Source: Miscanthus floridulus
Taxonomy: Eukaryota > Streptophyta > Magnoliopsida > Poales > Poaceae
Assembly: GCF_019320115.1 (NCBI RefSeq)
Contig: NC_089588.1
Location: 118,387,591-118,451,590, forward strand
Direction of reading: 5' to 3'
Length of the DNA: 64,000 nt
Part shown: piece after piece, positions 31,670 through 42,299 of the stretch
How the letters are laid out: each line of letters starts with the position of its first letter
Position numbering within the stretch: position 1 is the first letter of the stretch
Notes under the pieces: generated by a model
What the model saw: the letters and a program-made list of their open reading frames with translations, nothing else
What the model was told of the DNA's origin: nothing
Database searches by the model: none
Program-made: the position numbers and the translations under genes

Positions 31670-34429
31670 CTATCGTTTGGTCTCAATGGACACCTTGCCG
31701 CCGATGATGGTGTGCATGCAATTAGTCGGCTTGACGTATTTATGACGAGGGTCTGTGTCGTCGTCGTCGTTGTCCTCGTTGCGCTGTTCCCCCACGTCGT
31801 TAGGTTTGTCGGACGTATCCGGAGCCTGTTGACGTGTATAGATAGTCTTGAGGACGCAGCAATTCTCCATGGTGTGGTTCGACTTAGGATGGAGCTGGTA
31901 GGGCCCCTTCAATGCTTTGGCGTAGTCGTCCTCATAGTTACGTCGTCCGCCACCCTTTTTCACGGTATTGACCTCGCCGTCGTCTTCCCGAGCACGCTTG
32001 CTCCTGTAATCGTCGCGGCGGTTGTGCCGCTGATTACATCGGTCACGGTGGTCGCGGGAGTCGTTGCGCTGGTTGCGGCGGTCAAAATTGTCGTTCCGAC
32101 CATGATTGCCGCGGTAATCATCGTGGTTTGGAGGGTGGTCGGAGCGTGGAACTCTTGCTGCTTCTTCAACGATTATCTTTTTAGCGTCGTCAGCATCCGC
32201 GTATTTCTTAGCGGTGGCCAAAAGCGCTGTGACTGAATCAGGTCTCTTCCGGAGGAGCTTGTCTCTTAGGGCGTCGTGGAAGTGAAGACCGGTGACGAAA
32301 GCCTCGATCGCTTCATTGTCGGAGATTGATGGGACCTTGATGCGCATCTCCGAGAAACGCCGAACGTACTCGCGCAGTGGTTCGTCTTTCCGATCTCGGA
32401 TCCGTTGCAGATCATACTTGTTGCCGGGTTGTTCACAAGTAGCGATGAAATTGTCGATGAAGGCCTGCTTGAGCTCCTGCCAAGAGTCAAAATAGTTCGG
32501 CGGCAAGCTAACCAGCCATTGGTGACCTGCATGACCAACAACGACTGGGAAGTAGTTAGACATGACGTGCTCATTAGCCATGGCTGATCGGCACGCAGTT
32601 TCGTAGAGCATGACCCATAATTCCGGGTTTTCCTTGTCGTCGTACTTTTGAAGTTTCTCGAGCTTGAAATTCTTGGGCCATATGACTTGGCGAAGGTGTG
32701 GAGTGAACTGCTTCAGACCCGGCGGACCGTGAGCGGTGTCATACTCCATACGGCGATAGCTTTCATGGGATGCACGATCGTTGGCTCTCTGGTTGATGCG
32801 AGCACGCAGATCACGTCCACCGAGGTAATGGTAGAGATCGTTATTGCCATCGCGGCGATCTCGATTGCCATCTAGATTAGCCTTGCGATCGTGGTTATCA
32901 CGGCGATCGTCGCAGTTATCTCGGCGGTTGTCACCTCGAACATCATGGCGGTTATCCTCTCGGCGGCGGTTGTCGCCCCGACCGCCATCATGACCACCGT
33001 TTCCGCCTTGACGGTTGTCCGATGGGTCGTTGTTGTGCGAGCCACGTCGGTTGAGCGGCTGTGAGCGACTTGAGAATTGGCGGCTGTGGCTCGATTCAAC
33101 TGAAACGGATGGAGCCCGGGCTTGATTCATCTCTGCGGTCTAAGCCATAGTAGCCGTCAGATAAGCTTGTATGTCGTCACGAACTGCTTGGGTCTCGGGA
33201 GTGTTGGGCAGCCGCTGCATTGTCGCCATGGCAACGGCTACGTTGGCGCTTGGGGTCTTGAAGACTTGTTTGTCCCCCACCCTGTCGAAAGCATTGTTGA
33301 GGTCACGTGGTTGGACCCTTATGCGTCGTGCCTCCTGGTTTGCTTCAGCTTCGATTTGCCGGCGATTAAACCGGTCAATATTGCATGCTTCGCGTGCAGT
33401 CTTTTCTTGTTCTGTTTCGCCGACTGCTGGCGGCTCGTCATTGCTGACAACATGGATCAAATCCCCTCGTCTTGGCGGGAAAGACGGAAACTGGGAGAAA
33501 ACCGGGGCGTGGTCTGGCAGATCCAGATCGTATTTGACGCCTTCATCTTCATGACGCTGAAGCTCAGTGTGGACAGATGCGTTGGATGCGATGCCGGACA
33601 AGGAGCTGGAGTCACCCTCTCGGACTGTGTGGACGGATCCTTCTTGATAATCTTCAATCCGGACCATGTTGACGATGTTGCATGGCTTCGGCCGAGATCG
33701 GTGTATAGGACATAGATCCGAGTGACGTCGTAGGTTGTACGCGTAGCTAGAGGCAGCGTTTTGCAGGCCGTAGGGCTGGACTTGGTGGTTCTCCGTCGGG
33801 ACTTCGTACTCGCAGAGTCGGAGACCCGTCGCGAAGGCTGGCTGGCGACGAGAGGAGCGCCCCTCAGGAGTAGATATGACCACAAGATCTGTTCCAAGTC
33901 GTGCAGGACGACTGGTCCGAGCTGGTCGGGTAGATCTGTTGTGGGGAGCTGTTACCTGCTCATTAGGTTGGCTTTGAATCATACTTACCAGAGCTAGGGT
34001 TTCAGCGAGTTTGATGCCGACCCGATCGATGGAGTCGAGCAGGTCGGTGTTGTCGATCTGCTTTCCTCTGTAGCGGGGAAGCGGATGACGGGTTGTCGGC
34101 GTGGCTGTAGGCGTGGCCGGAGCCAGATGTACCATGGTCGGAGCCAGATCCATCGTGGTCGGAGCCGTGTTCACCGTGGTCGGAGCCGCGCTCACCGTGG
34201 TCGGAGCCGCGTTCACCGTGGTCGGAGCCGCGTTCACCGTGGTCGGAGCCGCGTTCACCGTGGTCGGAGCCGTAGCCGATGCAGGTGAAGTAGTCGTCGG
34301 CGCGGGTTGAATCCACGCCTCCTCCGCGGTCATGGCGATGGAGTCGTCGGGGCCGGTGGTCCAGGTGATCTGGCCGACGGTGAATGTGAGGCCGTTGGGC
34401 GGAGCCATGGAGCCGGAGATGATGACCAT
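31670..34429 (-). pseudogene. Gag polyprotein with one in-frame TAG
   Basis: Structural (capsid-type) protein of the retrotransposon. One frame runs from an ATG at 34,429 (alternative 34,408) to 31,670, broken only by TAG at 33,140-33,142. The upstream half has a tandem 7-residue repeat (TTVNAAP and variants, from a 21-bp DNA repeat at about 34,130-34,275) and a QLNEQ-type linker. The downstream half has Arg/Asp/Asn-rich flanks around a Retrotrans_gag domain (WPKNFKLEKLQKYDD...LYETACRSAMANEHVMSNYFP...WQELKQAFIDNFIATCEQPG...LREYVRRFSEMR). No zinc knuckle was seen. Whether the TAG is decay or is read through is undecided. The plus-strand frames across this region are shadows. Confidence 0.85.
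34130..34275 (-). repeat. 21-bp tandem repeat within gag
   Basis: GTCGGAGCCGCGTTCACCGTG repeats about six times, the outer units diverged, giving the repeated TTVNAAP peptide. Copy number probably varies among family members. Confidence 0.88.
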
Positions 34430-34458
34430 CTTGTTTGCTTGGAGAGCAGTACACACAC

Positions 34459-34476
34459 CCCCTACCTGGCGCGCCA
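34459..34476 (-). promoter_or_regulatory. Primer-binding site
   Basis: TGGCGCGCCAGGTAGGGG begins one base inside the 5' LTR on the minus strand. The leading TGG is the complement of a tRNA CCA end. I cannot name the tRNA from memory. Confidence 0.65.
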
Positions 34477-34477
34477 C

Positions 34478-34950
34478 TGTCGACGAAATATGGTCGGCAG
34501 TCTACCTAGGGGTATGTCCAAGGTAGTAGATTATCGGCAGACAGATGCGCAAGCCTCAAACAAGACGGTGACGCAAGACAGACACGAGGTTTTATCCAGG
34601 TTCGGCCGCCAAGAAGGCGTAATACCTACGTCCTGCGTCTGATTTGTATTGCTGTATGTCAATGAGAGATGTTTTTTAGAGGGGTCCCCTGCCCGCCTTA
34701 TATAGTCCGGGGGGCAGGGTTACAGATCTGGAAACTAATCCTAGTCAGTTACAATTGCCATATGTAGCCGGATAAGGATTCCTATCCTAACCGATCAGGA
34801 TCCTGCTTGGTCGCCAGATCCGTCTTGATTCCTTGTGCGGGACTCCGATCAGGTTAATTGGGCCGCACGTCGTCTTTCGGGTGGACTGAACCCATCGATC
34901 CGGGCCAGCCCAAGCTTAGCCGTAAGGGTATAGGGGTTAATACCCCCACA
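34478..34950 (-). repeat. 5' LTR
   Basis: 473 bp, starting TGTCGACG and ending CCCCCACA in plus-strand reading. A TATA-like CTTATATAG lies near 34,700 on the plus strand; the promoter on the coding strand was not resolved. Confidence 0.92.
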
Positions 34951-35608
34951 CGAGCCAGGTATAAAAAATACACAAAATATAATATTTGCATTTATCTAAA
35001 GTTTGAGAATAATAATAATATAAAAGAACTGTATCTAGACCAGTTACCAGTCAATTTATACGGTCCAGACCAGTTACCAGCCAATTGTAAAGTGCAAGAC
35101 ACGAAGTAATACAAAAACTAATATAAGTTTTGATACTTTTTTTTCTGGAAGCTTGGCTCGTTTAACTCGCGAGCTGGCTCGAGTTGGCTCGTTATAGCTA
35201 ACGAGCTAAAATCTTGGCTCGGCTCGGCTCGTTATCATAGCGAGCCGAGCTGAGCCGAGTTGAGCCAGCCACGAGCCGAGCGAGCTAACGAGCTTCGAGT
35301 TTTTCGTCCAGCCTTAGTTACCACTTTATTCGACTCTGGTTTTATGGGATGGCTTCTCATAAGCAGGCTGCGGTAGTTAATATTGTTGTCCATGATGTCT
35401 TCTTCCACAAGTTGAGAATCCTCAAGTTGTGTGACTGGATGGTCCAGTGGGCGACCAACGGTGAATCCACTAGTGCTTCACTTAGCATCTGGAGGAAAGA
35501 ACAGGATGTTGCTATGGTATTTGATTCCAAAGCCGAGGACGGGGGCTGCAGCAGCAGAGTAGCACCGGCCCCTGTTGCTGTGATGCCAAACCTCCACGAG
35601 CTTTGGTT

Positions 35609-38600
35609 CACTGTCCTAGTCAGGGCTTTCTACAAGGATGGGCACGCTACCCGGAGTGACAATCTCGGCTTGGACTTGGAGTGCCTCCCTTCGCTACGCT
35701 ATGTCAAGGCACGTCTCGACTGTAAGGATGCCTTCCCTGATGACGTGGACAAGGCAGAGGCTGAGCTTAGGCGCCAAGCAGAACTCCATCCCAATAGTTC
35801 CGCACTCATCCTCAATGTATTCAAAGCTCATCAACAAATGATGGCACAACCAGTACACAGCGACGATGAAGAGGTACGTACCAGCTGCCTAACTTTTTTA
35901 ATAACCACATTCCATTCCGCATTCCACTAAGACACAAACACTTACTACTTCTCCATTACTATATTATTGTTATAGTAACAATATGCCCAGAAAATCATAG
36001 CCCTTGATTTTTAGAATTAGTAGGACAATTAAATTTCGTCCCGGGCGCCCTAGCTTCCTTGTTTAATTTCATCTGCCTGTGCTACTGTACATATGAAGTA
36101 ATTATTTTCACTTTTCTAAGAAAATAGATACAGTTAAGTATATACTTGTTACTATTGTCACGTACAGACTATATGTTTGAGTACGCAAGAACATTAATTT
36201 TTAACATGATGTTGGTTTTAAAAGTGTTGTGCTATGGCTAGTGACAAATAAATCACGTATACCATCAACATGATTTTGCTGCTAAAATGGATCTACTCAT
36301 GTTGAAAAGATCATTACGGATAACGTTAGTCGTTCCACATTTTAAAAAAATTAATTTTACAGGTATATATCTTTATTTGTCAAGTTACAAGAAAAGAACA
36401 TGTTAGTAAAGCAAGATACTTTATATCTCATCCACAAGTCACATTATTGCATCAAATACCAAAGTTAGATCATGCGTGCATGTATATTAGATCTATCTAA
36501 TAAGTAGACGTTTTCTCTATTTATTCTGTGTTTCTTCTATTACCTCTTATAAGAATAGGAAATATGTAATAATTTACAATTAGATCAACGGTTCACACAC
36601 ACTTCGAAGTACCGTAGTCTGTTGTTGATTGTTTTAGCCGACTGCATCCATCATTTCCATTGACCTTCATGAATCATCAAAGCTCGACTAATAATGCTAA
36701 TCAAAATTATTTTTCCTTACGATTTTTATTTCAGCCTTTTGCCTCTTGATCCTCCATGGGAGGTGTTTGCGGCTTAAGTTGGTGGATCTCAGGACGTTGG
36801 GAGCATTTTGGTACTCCTGTCTGCTGTCCCCTATATTGCCGCATGCATGGAGCTGGTGTCAGTCCACTACACGGTCACATATCTCTGTGTGCTTTTGATG
36901 GGCCTTTGGGTGCTTTAATCCTCTACTAATGTTGATCGACGACGATTATGCCTGTTGTTTAGTATATTTCATTTCGCTCTAGCACTTATTGTTGGCGTAC
37001 CTGCAAGTATGTTTGGAACACAAATGATATGTGTGTTTATGTTAAATGAGGCTTAAGTTTGGTTTTCGTGTGCCTCCGCATGCACGCATGCCTGCCCATC
37101 TTCAAGAGCTCCATCGGGGGTCCAGTTTGCTTTGCGGAATTTCTCCAACTGGTGAAGCTAGCACTTTCATTCACTTCGTTGCTATGATCTTGGCTACTGT
37201 ATTATTGATGTATTTAAATTGTAGTGACGAACGTTGTCACGGTTGTCGTGTCATGGAATTTTTTTAATTTGGGCAGTTACATGTGTTTTTTCAGAATTAT
37301 TCCATTTCTATGCCATATATGCACAAGTGTAGTTTCCCTCGCGCGTTACTCCCTCACCACTTTACCCCAGAGTCACTTCTGACGAAAAGGAAGAAATAAC
37401 TCCCTTGTATTCACTCTACCAAAGTTTGAATGTAGTTTTGAGGTCCTAGAGAAGGACCGCGATAAAGCGTCACTGGTCACGCGCTCCGGGAGCACGTGCG
37501 ACCCGACTCCACCCTACGACCGTTGTCTTCCTCCTCACGCTTGCACTTGTCCTCGCCCCGCCCCCACCCCTCAACCCTGGCCCCCACTCCCGCCGCCTCG
37601 CCGCGCCACCCACCTGGCCCGCCCCTTGAACCCACTGTATGATATAATTTTGGCATGTTGTAATACTATTACATAGCCTATTGCGCATGAGTCGAATGGG
37701 GCCTATAAAATAATTTGACAATTACATGATGCCTACGAAATGTGGGCTATATAAACATTTGGGCCTTAAAGATGAACGAGTTGCCTAATAACCATCAATT
37801 AGCACAATGGCTAATTAACAATATTGGGCTCATGCATGGCCCATCCAAGTGTTCTCTCTCACGTGTGGCTTGCTGAGACATCTTGGTAGGGATGAAAACG
37901 GTACGGAAATATCCCGTACCGAACCGCATCATTTTCTATATTTGATCCGATCGAATTCGTATTTTTGGACAAATTCGAATTCGGTTTGAAATTCAGAACA
38001 TCAAATTCAAAATCGGAACAAAAACAGTTTAGCCGTTTTCCAACCGTTTTCTACTTTTCTACTTGTAATTCGGAATATCCCGAATTCAAAATTCGATTTA
38101 AACCGAATTTGGCCCCCTAAATGTCCGGCCTTAGAAAAATTGTATCTTTTTCATACGTTCTCGGATGAAGATAATTTTTATATGAAAATTGTAGCTCTCG
38201 ACGAGATCTACAACTTTCTAGTTTTTAGTTTATTCATTTTAGGTCTTTAAGATATTAAAAAAAATTAAAGCTTCGACAGTATATTTATCGCGTACACGCG
38301 CTAGTTGCCTTAGAAAAATCATATCTTTCTTATCTAGTGTCAAATGGTGAAATGGAGATACTTTTTATGGAAGTTCTAGGACTTGTTAATTGTTATTCAC
38401 TTGGTTATGCACTTGTTAATTGTTATGCACTTGATCCTACGGGTCAATATTCCGTATTGATTTTTCGTATACCGACCGTGTTCGACATAATTCTGCTCGA
38501 ATTTGCTCGTTATCGAAATTCTTGATATTCCGTAAGTTCGTGTCCGGCTTTACCGCTGTCGCTTTCATTTTAGTATCCTAATGTAGAGGTAGAAAACGGT

Positions 38601-38681
38601 TGAGAGGTTTTCCGACCGTTTTCATCTCTACTACTTCTAGGCCTAGATCTTTTGGATAAAATAATTAGCGTGTTGCTAATT
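35609..38681 (+). repeat. Triplicated NLR 3'-flank block, copy B
   Basis: Carries the NLR-1 C-terminus, final intron and exon, flank and Ds-like element. Compared with A and C it keeps CAA in place of TAA in the NLR tail, lacks 15 bp at the start of the last exon, has a deletion near 37,570-37,580, and has no CACTA insertion. It breaks off at 'gtgttgctaatt' and the following flank of A and C resumes only at 41,123. Confidence 0.9.
37887..38630 (+). mobile_element. Ac/Ds-like hAT element, copy B
   Basis: Same element as at 19.5 kb, TAGGGATGAAAACGG to CGTTTTCATCTCTA. The right flank has three extra bases (CTA) before CTTCTAGG. Confidence 0.8.
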
Positions 38682-38747
38682 GGACACCTTGTCCTTCAGC
38701 AGGGACACCAGCGGCCCAACCAGCAGGCTGGCCGCTAGTTCAGCCAT
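38682..38747 (-). pseudogene. N-terminal fragment of a CC-NLR, antisense
   Basis: On the minus strand an ATG opens 22 codons reading MAELAASLLVGPLVSLLKDK followed by VS. This is the standard opening of grass Rx-type coiled-coil NLRs. It is cut off exactly where block B begins, so the rest of the gene is missing. It is a different N-terminus from that of NLR-2 (MDLVTGALGMLP). Short, but the pattern is distinctive. Confidence 0.65.
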
Positions 38748-41122
38748 TGGAGCGAGCACTCAGCGCTCAGAGAGTTGTCGAGAACACACAATGGTAGGTT
38801 GTGGGCAAGCTGAAAGGTCTCTCTGGTAACTCGTACTCCTATGTAGTTGAAGCATGAGAAACCTCCTTTCGACGATTCCCTCTCGAAAACAACATGTACC
38901 TAACCACTCGGAATTATTGCTGCCATCGATCGCGGGCCCGTGTACTTATTATGACCTTTATTTTGTCGCCTATGCCATCTACTCGTAGAATGGTTTGGTA
39001 GCACGCCGCTCTCCAGTGCTCGTCCTTACGTGTGGTCGCGTCGACGTCGGCAATACTGGAGGGCCAGGGCCAGGGGGACAAGGTCACATGGCCGGCAGCC
39101 AGCTACCCTTGACTGACTGCTATCAATTGTTCATCAAAACAATTGATGGAGGGACGTGGAGCCTTGGCTGACTGCTATGGACACAAAAATCTCTTACGAG
39201 TCGCATATGCCACGCTGCCAGCGATTTTGATTGATGGCCAAGAGACTGTCGCGTGGGCTCGATCACCCCAAGTCCCCCAAAACCACCGTATGAGTCCCTC
39301 CTCATGTTCTATTTTTATTTTTATTACTACTCCGATCCAGTGCGGGTCCTATGATTTTGAAGGTCCTCTCTCAAACTCATCGCTACGGCCTCTCTAGATC
39401 ATGTATACAATCTTATCTTAAAATATATATAGACACTAATTTTACTTGCAAAACAAAAACAAATCCAATGATACGTACATTCACAACACTACTCGAAGCA
39501 AAAAAAAAAACTTATGTATAGCACCTTTTTTGTGACTGAACAAATTGATTTTCTTGTCTTTTACGTTTTCTTTTCTCAGCCGCCAACAATTGTTTCTTAG
39601 GTAACATTCTAAAATTCTAACACCTCATCAGAGTACTAGAAGTCTGAAATACAATACAAATAATTAATTTATATTAAAAAACAAACAAAGGAAAAAAACC
39701 TAGAGCCTGGACTCCATGAACTAATCGGCTGAAATTCAATAAAAACAATTAATTTGGATTAAAAACGAACAAGGAAAAAATACCTAGGGTCTGGACTCTA
39801 ATGAACTGATCGACCAATTGGGATCGCAAAACCGCAAGAAGTCGTTGTTGATGAGCCTGGAGCAGTGGAGCCTGGTCGCCGCCGGCCCACCACCGTGTCC
39901 GTATCCCCATTGCCACGTGACTCTTCCTCTCCGAGTCGCGGTCTCGCGGACGTACATCACGGTTTCTCGGCTGCTCGCATGGCCACGTGGGGAAGCTGCA
40001 AAGAATAGAAAGGCCGACGTTTGCTAATGGATTTTGGACTATAGGGTTTAGGGATTGTATATCTAGGCTTGAGCCCCTCCCTCACCTGGGCCCTCGGCCG
40101 TTGCACCGCGTGCCCCTCTCCTAGGGCCGGCACTGCTCTGATCATATGCGTTGCTCGACTCACCTGCCTGAGCCTGCGGCATCCATGTTCAGCTTTTTGA
40201 GTCCATGCAAATGCAAAAGCATCCGTCTGGGGGTCACATGTTATAAAAGGTAGTGCCTGGTTAGCTGCAGAGCGGACCCTTGCCCTGCGTCGCTTCGTTC
40301 TGCTACGTTGTACTCCATCCGTCTGGGGGTTCTTGCTTGTGCCCTTGCCCTTGCCCTTGCAGATGAGGTTCAGCTTCAGCGTGTCCTGCTGCTGGATTCA
40401 TCGCCGGTGACGAGCCGCTGCCGTTGCTCCTCCATGTCAATAAGTGGCGACGGCGACATTTGGGTTGTGGTCTTTACTCTTGAGCGAAGACCAAATCGCG
40501 GAGATATTAAAGCCAGGAGCAGAGACGCCCACCAAGCAGCCGTGGAGAGCGATCAGTTAATTAAAAAAAAGTCATCAATTAAAGCTCAATAAAGCTTTTA
40601 ACATTGGATTTCGGCAGGAAACAGGCATGCTGGGGAGAACTACGTACTTACAAGAGGATAACACAAATGAACGCAAGATTTATGCATGCACCATATACGG
40701 GAAAGAATATTGCTGCGTACCTTCAAGACGGGAATTATCTAACTTCCACGAGGCCGCTGTCCAGTCGCTGCTGCAGAGCCGAAGGGAGCCATTTGATACC
40801 TGGGCACTCCCTAATTGTAAGCTGACAAAGACATGAGTATTCTTGTGGTTCTGGCCCACTGGGCAAGGATGCCAGGCTTTTGCAACCGTGCAGATCGAGG
40901 ATTTTTAGTGCTGAGGGATCTATGATGCATAATGATTTAAAACTATATTACTAACAGTGACATATAATTTTTATAAATTCTTATTTTAGGTATGTTACTC
41001 CTTCCGTTCGTTCTTATTTTCTAGATACATAGTGAGTGAAGCTATGATGCATAATCATTTCTTGCTATGATATATGCTAAATTTCTTTTACATCCTTCAA
41101 AAAAAGATTTCTTTTACAACCT
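38748..41122. other. Spacer present only in block B context
   Basis: About 2.4 kb lying between two sequences that are adjacent in blocks A and C. The left part should be the 5' flank of the antisense NLR fragment. It holds an 85-bp tandem pair (39,646-39,815), a TATA-like TTATAAAAGG near 40,240 and several short frames without recognisable domains. No gene is called. Confidence 0.5.
39646..39815 (+). repeat. 85-bp tandem duplication, two units
   Basis: Units at 39,646-39,730 and 39,731-39,815 share GAAAT-CAAT, 'attaattt', 'gaacaaaggaaaaaaaccta' and 'tggactc--atgaact', about 80 percent alike by eye. Confidence 0.8.
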
Positions 41123-41260
41123 ATTGCCCGGCGTATACGTGTACCAATGCACAGTCATTGTGGCATAAGAATTGTATATTATTTTGCCCGGTTTGCGCTA
41201 GCATGCAGGACCAGGTTCGTGAAGATTATTTGGGCTGATTAGCACCAGCCATTAGCGGTC
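41123..41260 (+). other. Empty-site counterpart of the CACTA insertion point
   Basis: 'cctattgcccggcgtatacg' through 'gattatttgggctgattagc' and 'accagccatt' match the 70 bp left of CACTA 1 and CACTA 3, with an extra internal insert of about 60 bp. Here the sequence continues past CCATT into 'agcggtcactaatc' with no CACTA terminus, showing the uninterrupted target. Confidence 0.8.
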
Positions 41261-41417
41261 ACTAATCTTAATTACGGGCCTCCAAGAAATGATTTGTGCA
41301 TGGCCCATGCAGGTTGTACGTGTACACAAGAATGTACGCCAGACGCCACTGCGGCAGCACGTTCTGGAAACTCCTCGAGAGCACGTGCCGAAACGTTAAG
41401 GCGGTGATGATGAATTC

Positions 41418-41418
<1 letters not shown>

Positions 41419-41490
<72 letters not shown>

Positions 41491-41714
41491 CACGATAATT
41501 ATTATTCTAATTTACGAGATTATAGTAATTCCTTACTAAGTGATTTACTAGAACATTATGGTAAATATCACCGTGAGTTGTAGTAACACGAGTATCGTAA
41601 ATGCATATTCATGTTATCGTAAATTAGTACAAACATTATCGTAAATCAAGGTGGCTATAAAATAAGTTATTCTATAGCTAGCTGCAGAATAGCCTTACCC
41701 TATATATGGTACTA

Positions 41715-41784
<70 letters not shown>
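41419..41784 (+). mobile_element. Micron-like MITE in (TA)n, copy 3
   Basis: (TA)n at 41,419-41,490 and 41,716-41,784 flank a core of about 210 bp with the same words as the copies at 4.0 and 5.6 kb ('gagattatagtaa', 'tatggtaaatatc', 'ttatcgtaaattag', CTATAAAATAAGTTATTC). Both flanking arms are long, the expected result of insertion into a TA microsatellite. Confidence 0.65.
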
Positions 41785-41786
<2 letters not shown>

Positions 41787-41954
41787 TACAAGCAGCCTTA
41801 GCTGCACGTACGTACATTCAGTACACACTACTGGTATTGGAGTTGAGTTTTTATATTATGCAAATTCCATTTTCAAATTCATATATACGCCGATGGGAGT
41901 AGACGTCAACGGAGCGGCACGCTGCAGCCTCAGTGTGCTAGTAACAAATCTTTA

Positions 41955-42200
41955 GGTCCCTATTTGGGTTTGGAAATTTGATGGAGACTTGCAAGGTGCC
42001 GGTTTTCGCGGAAGCATAACAAGGTTTTTAAAAGCAGGAATCGTACGCCAAGTTGTTGTTATATATACAGCCATAGAGGAACGTTAGGTGGTGCTAGCAT
42101 AATAAATCAATAACATCACCCTCTTGGGTTAGGTGAAGACTTGCGTGGTGCTGGTTGTCATGGAAAGCAGCACAATGTTTTTAAAAAGGAGCAATGATGT
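41955..42200 (+). repeat. Diverged direct repeat upstream of NLR-2
   Basis: Two related stretches about 160 bp apart (41,960-42,040 and 42,118-42,200) share 'tgggtt', 'gaagacttgc--ggtgc-ggtt', 'ggaagca--aacaa-gttttta' and end in a short purine run. Origin unknown. Confidence 0.5.
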
Positions 42201-42299
42201 GTGGACGCATCTTCTACGAACTTATTTGCTTGTTCATCAGCCCACTACTAGTCGCTGACTCCAACGAAGAGGACCCAAAAGCAAGACGCATTCCCCGGT

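Larger units (their letters stand above)
30262..34950 (-). mobile_element. Gag-only LTR retrotransposon nested in the hAT element
   Basis: Two 473-bp LTRs (TGTCGACG...CCCCCACA) in the same direction are flanked by an exact 5-bp duplication, CGAGC (30,257-30,261 and 34,951-34,955). The coding strand is minus, so the 5' LTR is the right one. The internal region codes only Gag; protease, reverse transcriptase, RNase H and integrase are absent, which fits the gag-only non-autonomous class (TR-GAG type) of gypsy-like elements. The LTRs differ by about six substitutions and two single-base indels, so the insertion is recent in evolutionary terms. Confidence 0.92.
30107..35316. mobile_element. hAT-like non-autonomous element inside NLR-1
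   Basis: Ends TAAGGCTGGA and TCCAGCCTTA are perfect 10-bp inverted repeats. The flanks GTTACCAC (30,099-30,106) and GTTACCAC (35,317-35,324) form an exact 8-bp duplication, which fits hAT. Subterminal regions repeat GGCTCGTTA/AGCTCGGCTCG words on both sides. The element's own length is about 516 bp; the rest is the LTR retrotransposon nested in it. No transposase is coded. Confidence 0.85.
28495..36749 (+). pseudogene. NLR-1: CC-NB-LRR resistance gene lacking exon 1 and split by nested transposons
   Basis: Intracellular immune receptor of the grass CNL class. Exon 2 is 28,495-30,106 plus 35,325-35,873, which together hold exactly 720 codons after the split codon. It starts inside kinase-2 (RYFIVTDDVWD) and continues with RNBS-B (GSRVVKTTR), GLPL (CGSVPLAIIT), RNBS-D (LKTCLLYLSVYPKDYQI), the MHD-like VHDMV, leucine-rich repeats (LVHLRYLGLRHTDVEELP and on) and the C-terminal LECLPSLRYVKARL segment. 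The CC domain and P-loop are absent. Lesions: TGA at 29,036-29,038, TAG at 29,975-29,977 and the 5.2-kb hAT/LTR insertion, across which the frame is preserved. The last exon in this copy would start at 36,735 and reach TGA at 36,747, five codons shorter than in blocks A and C. The intron at kinase-2 is shared with NLR-2. Confidence 0.86.

Noticed and set aside
31628..32236. Plus-strand Val-rich frame of 202 codons
   Set aside because: Exact shadow of the minus-strand gag frame with its Asp/Arg/Asn codons.
40230..40600. Possible gene with TATAAAAGG at 40,240 and a 94-codon frame
   Set aside because: The frame has no recognisable domain, no splice structure and no copy elsewhere in the window; a TATA-like word alone is weak support.
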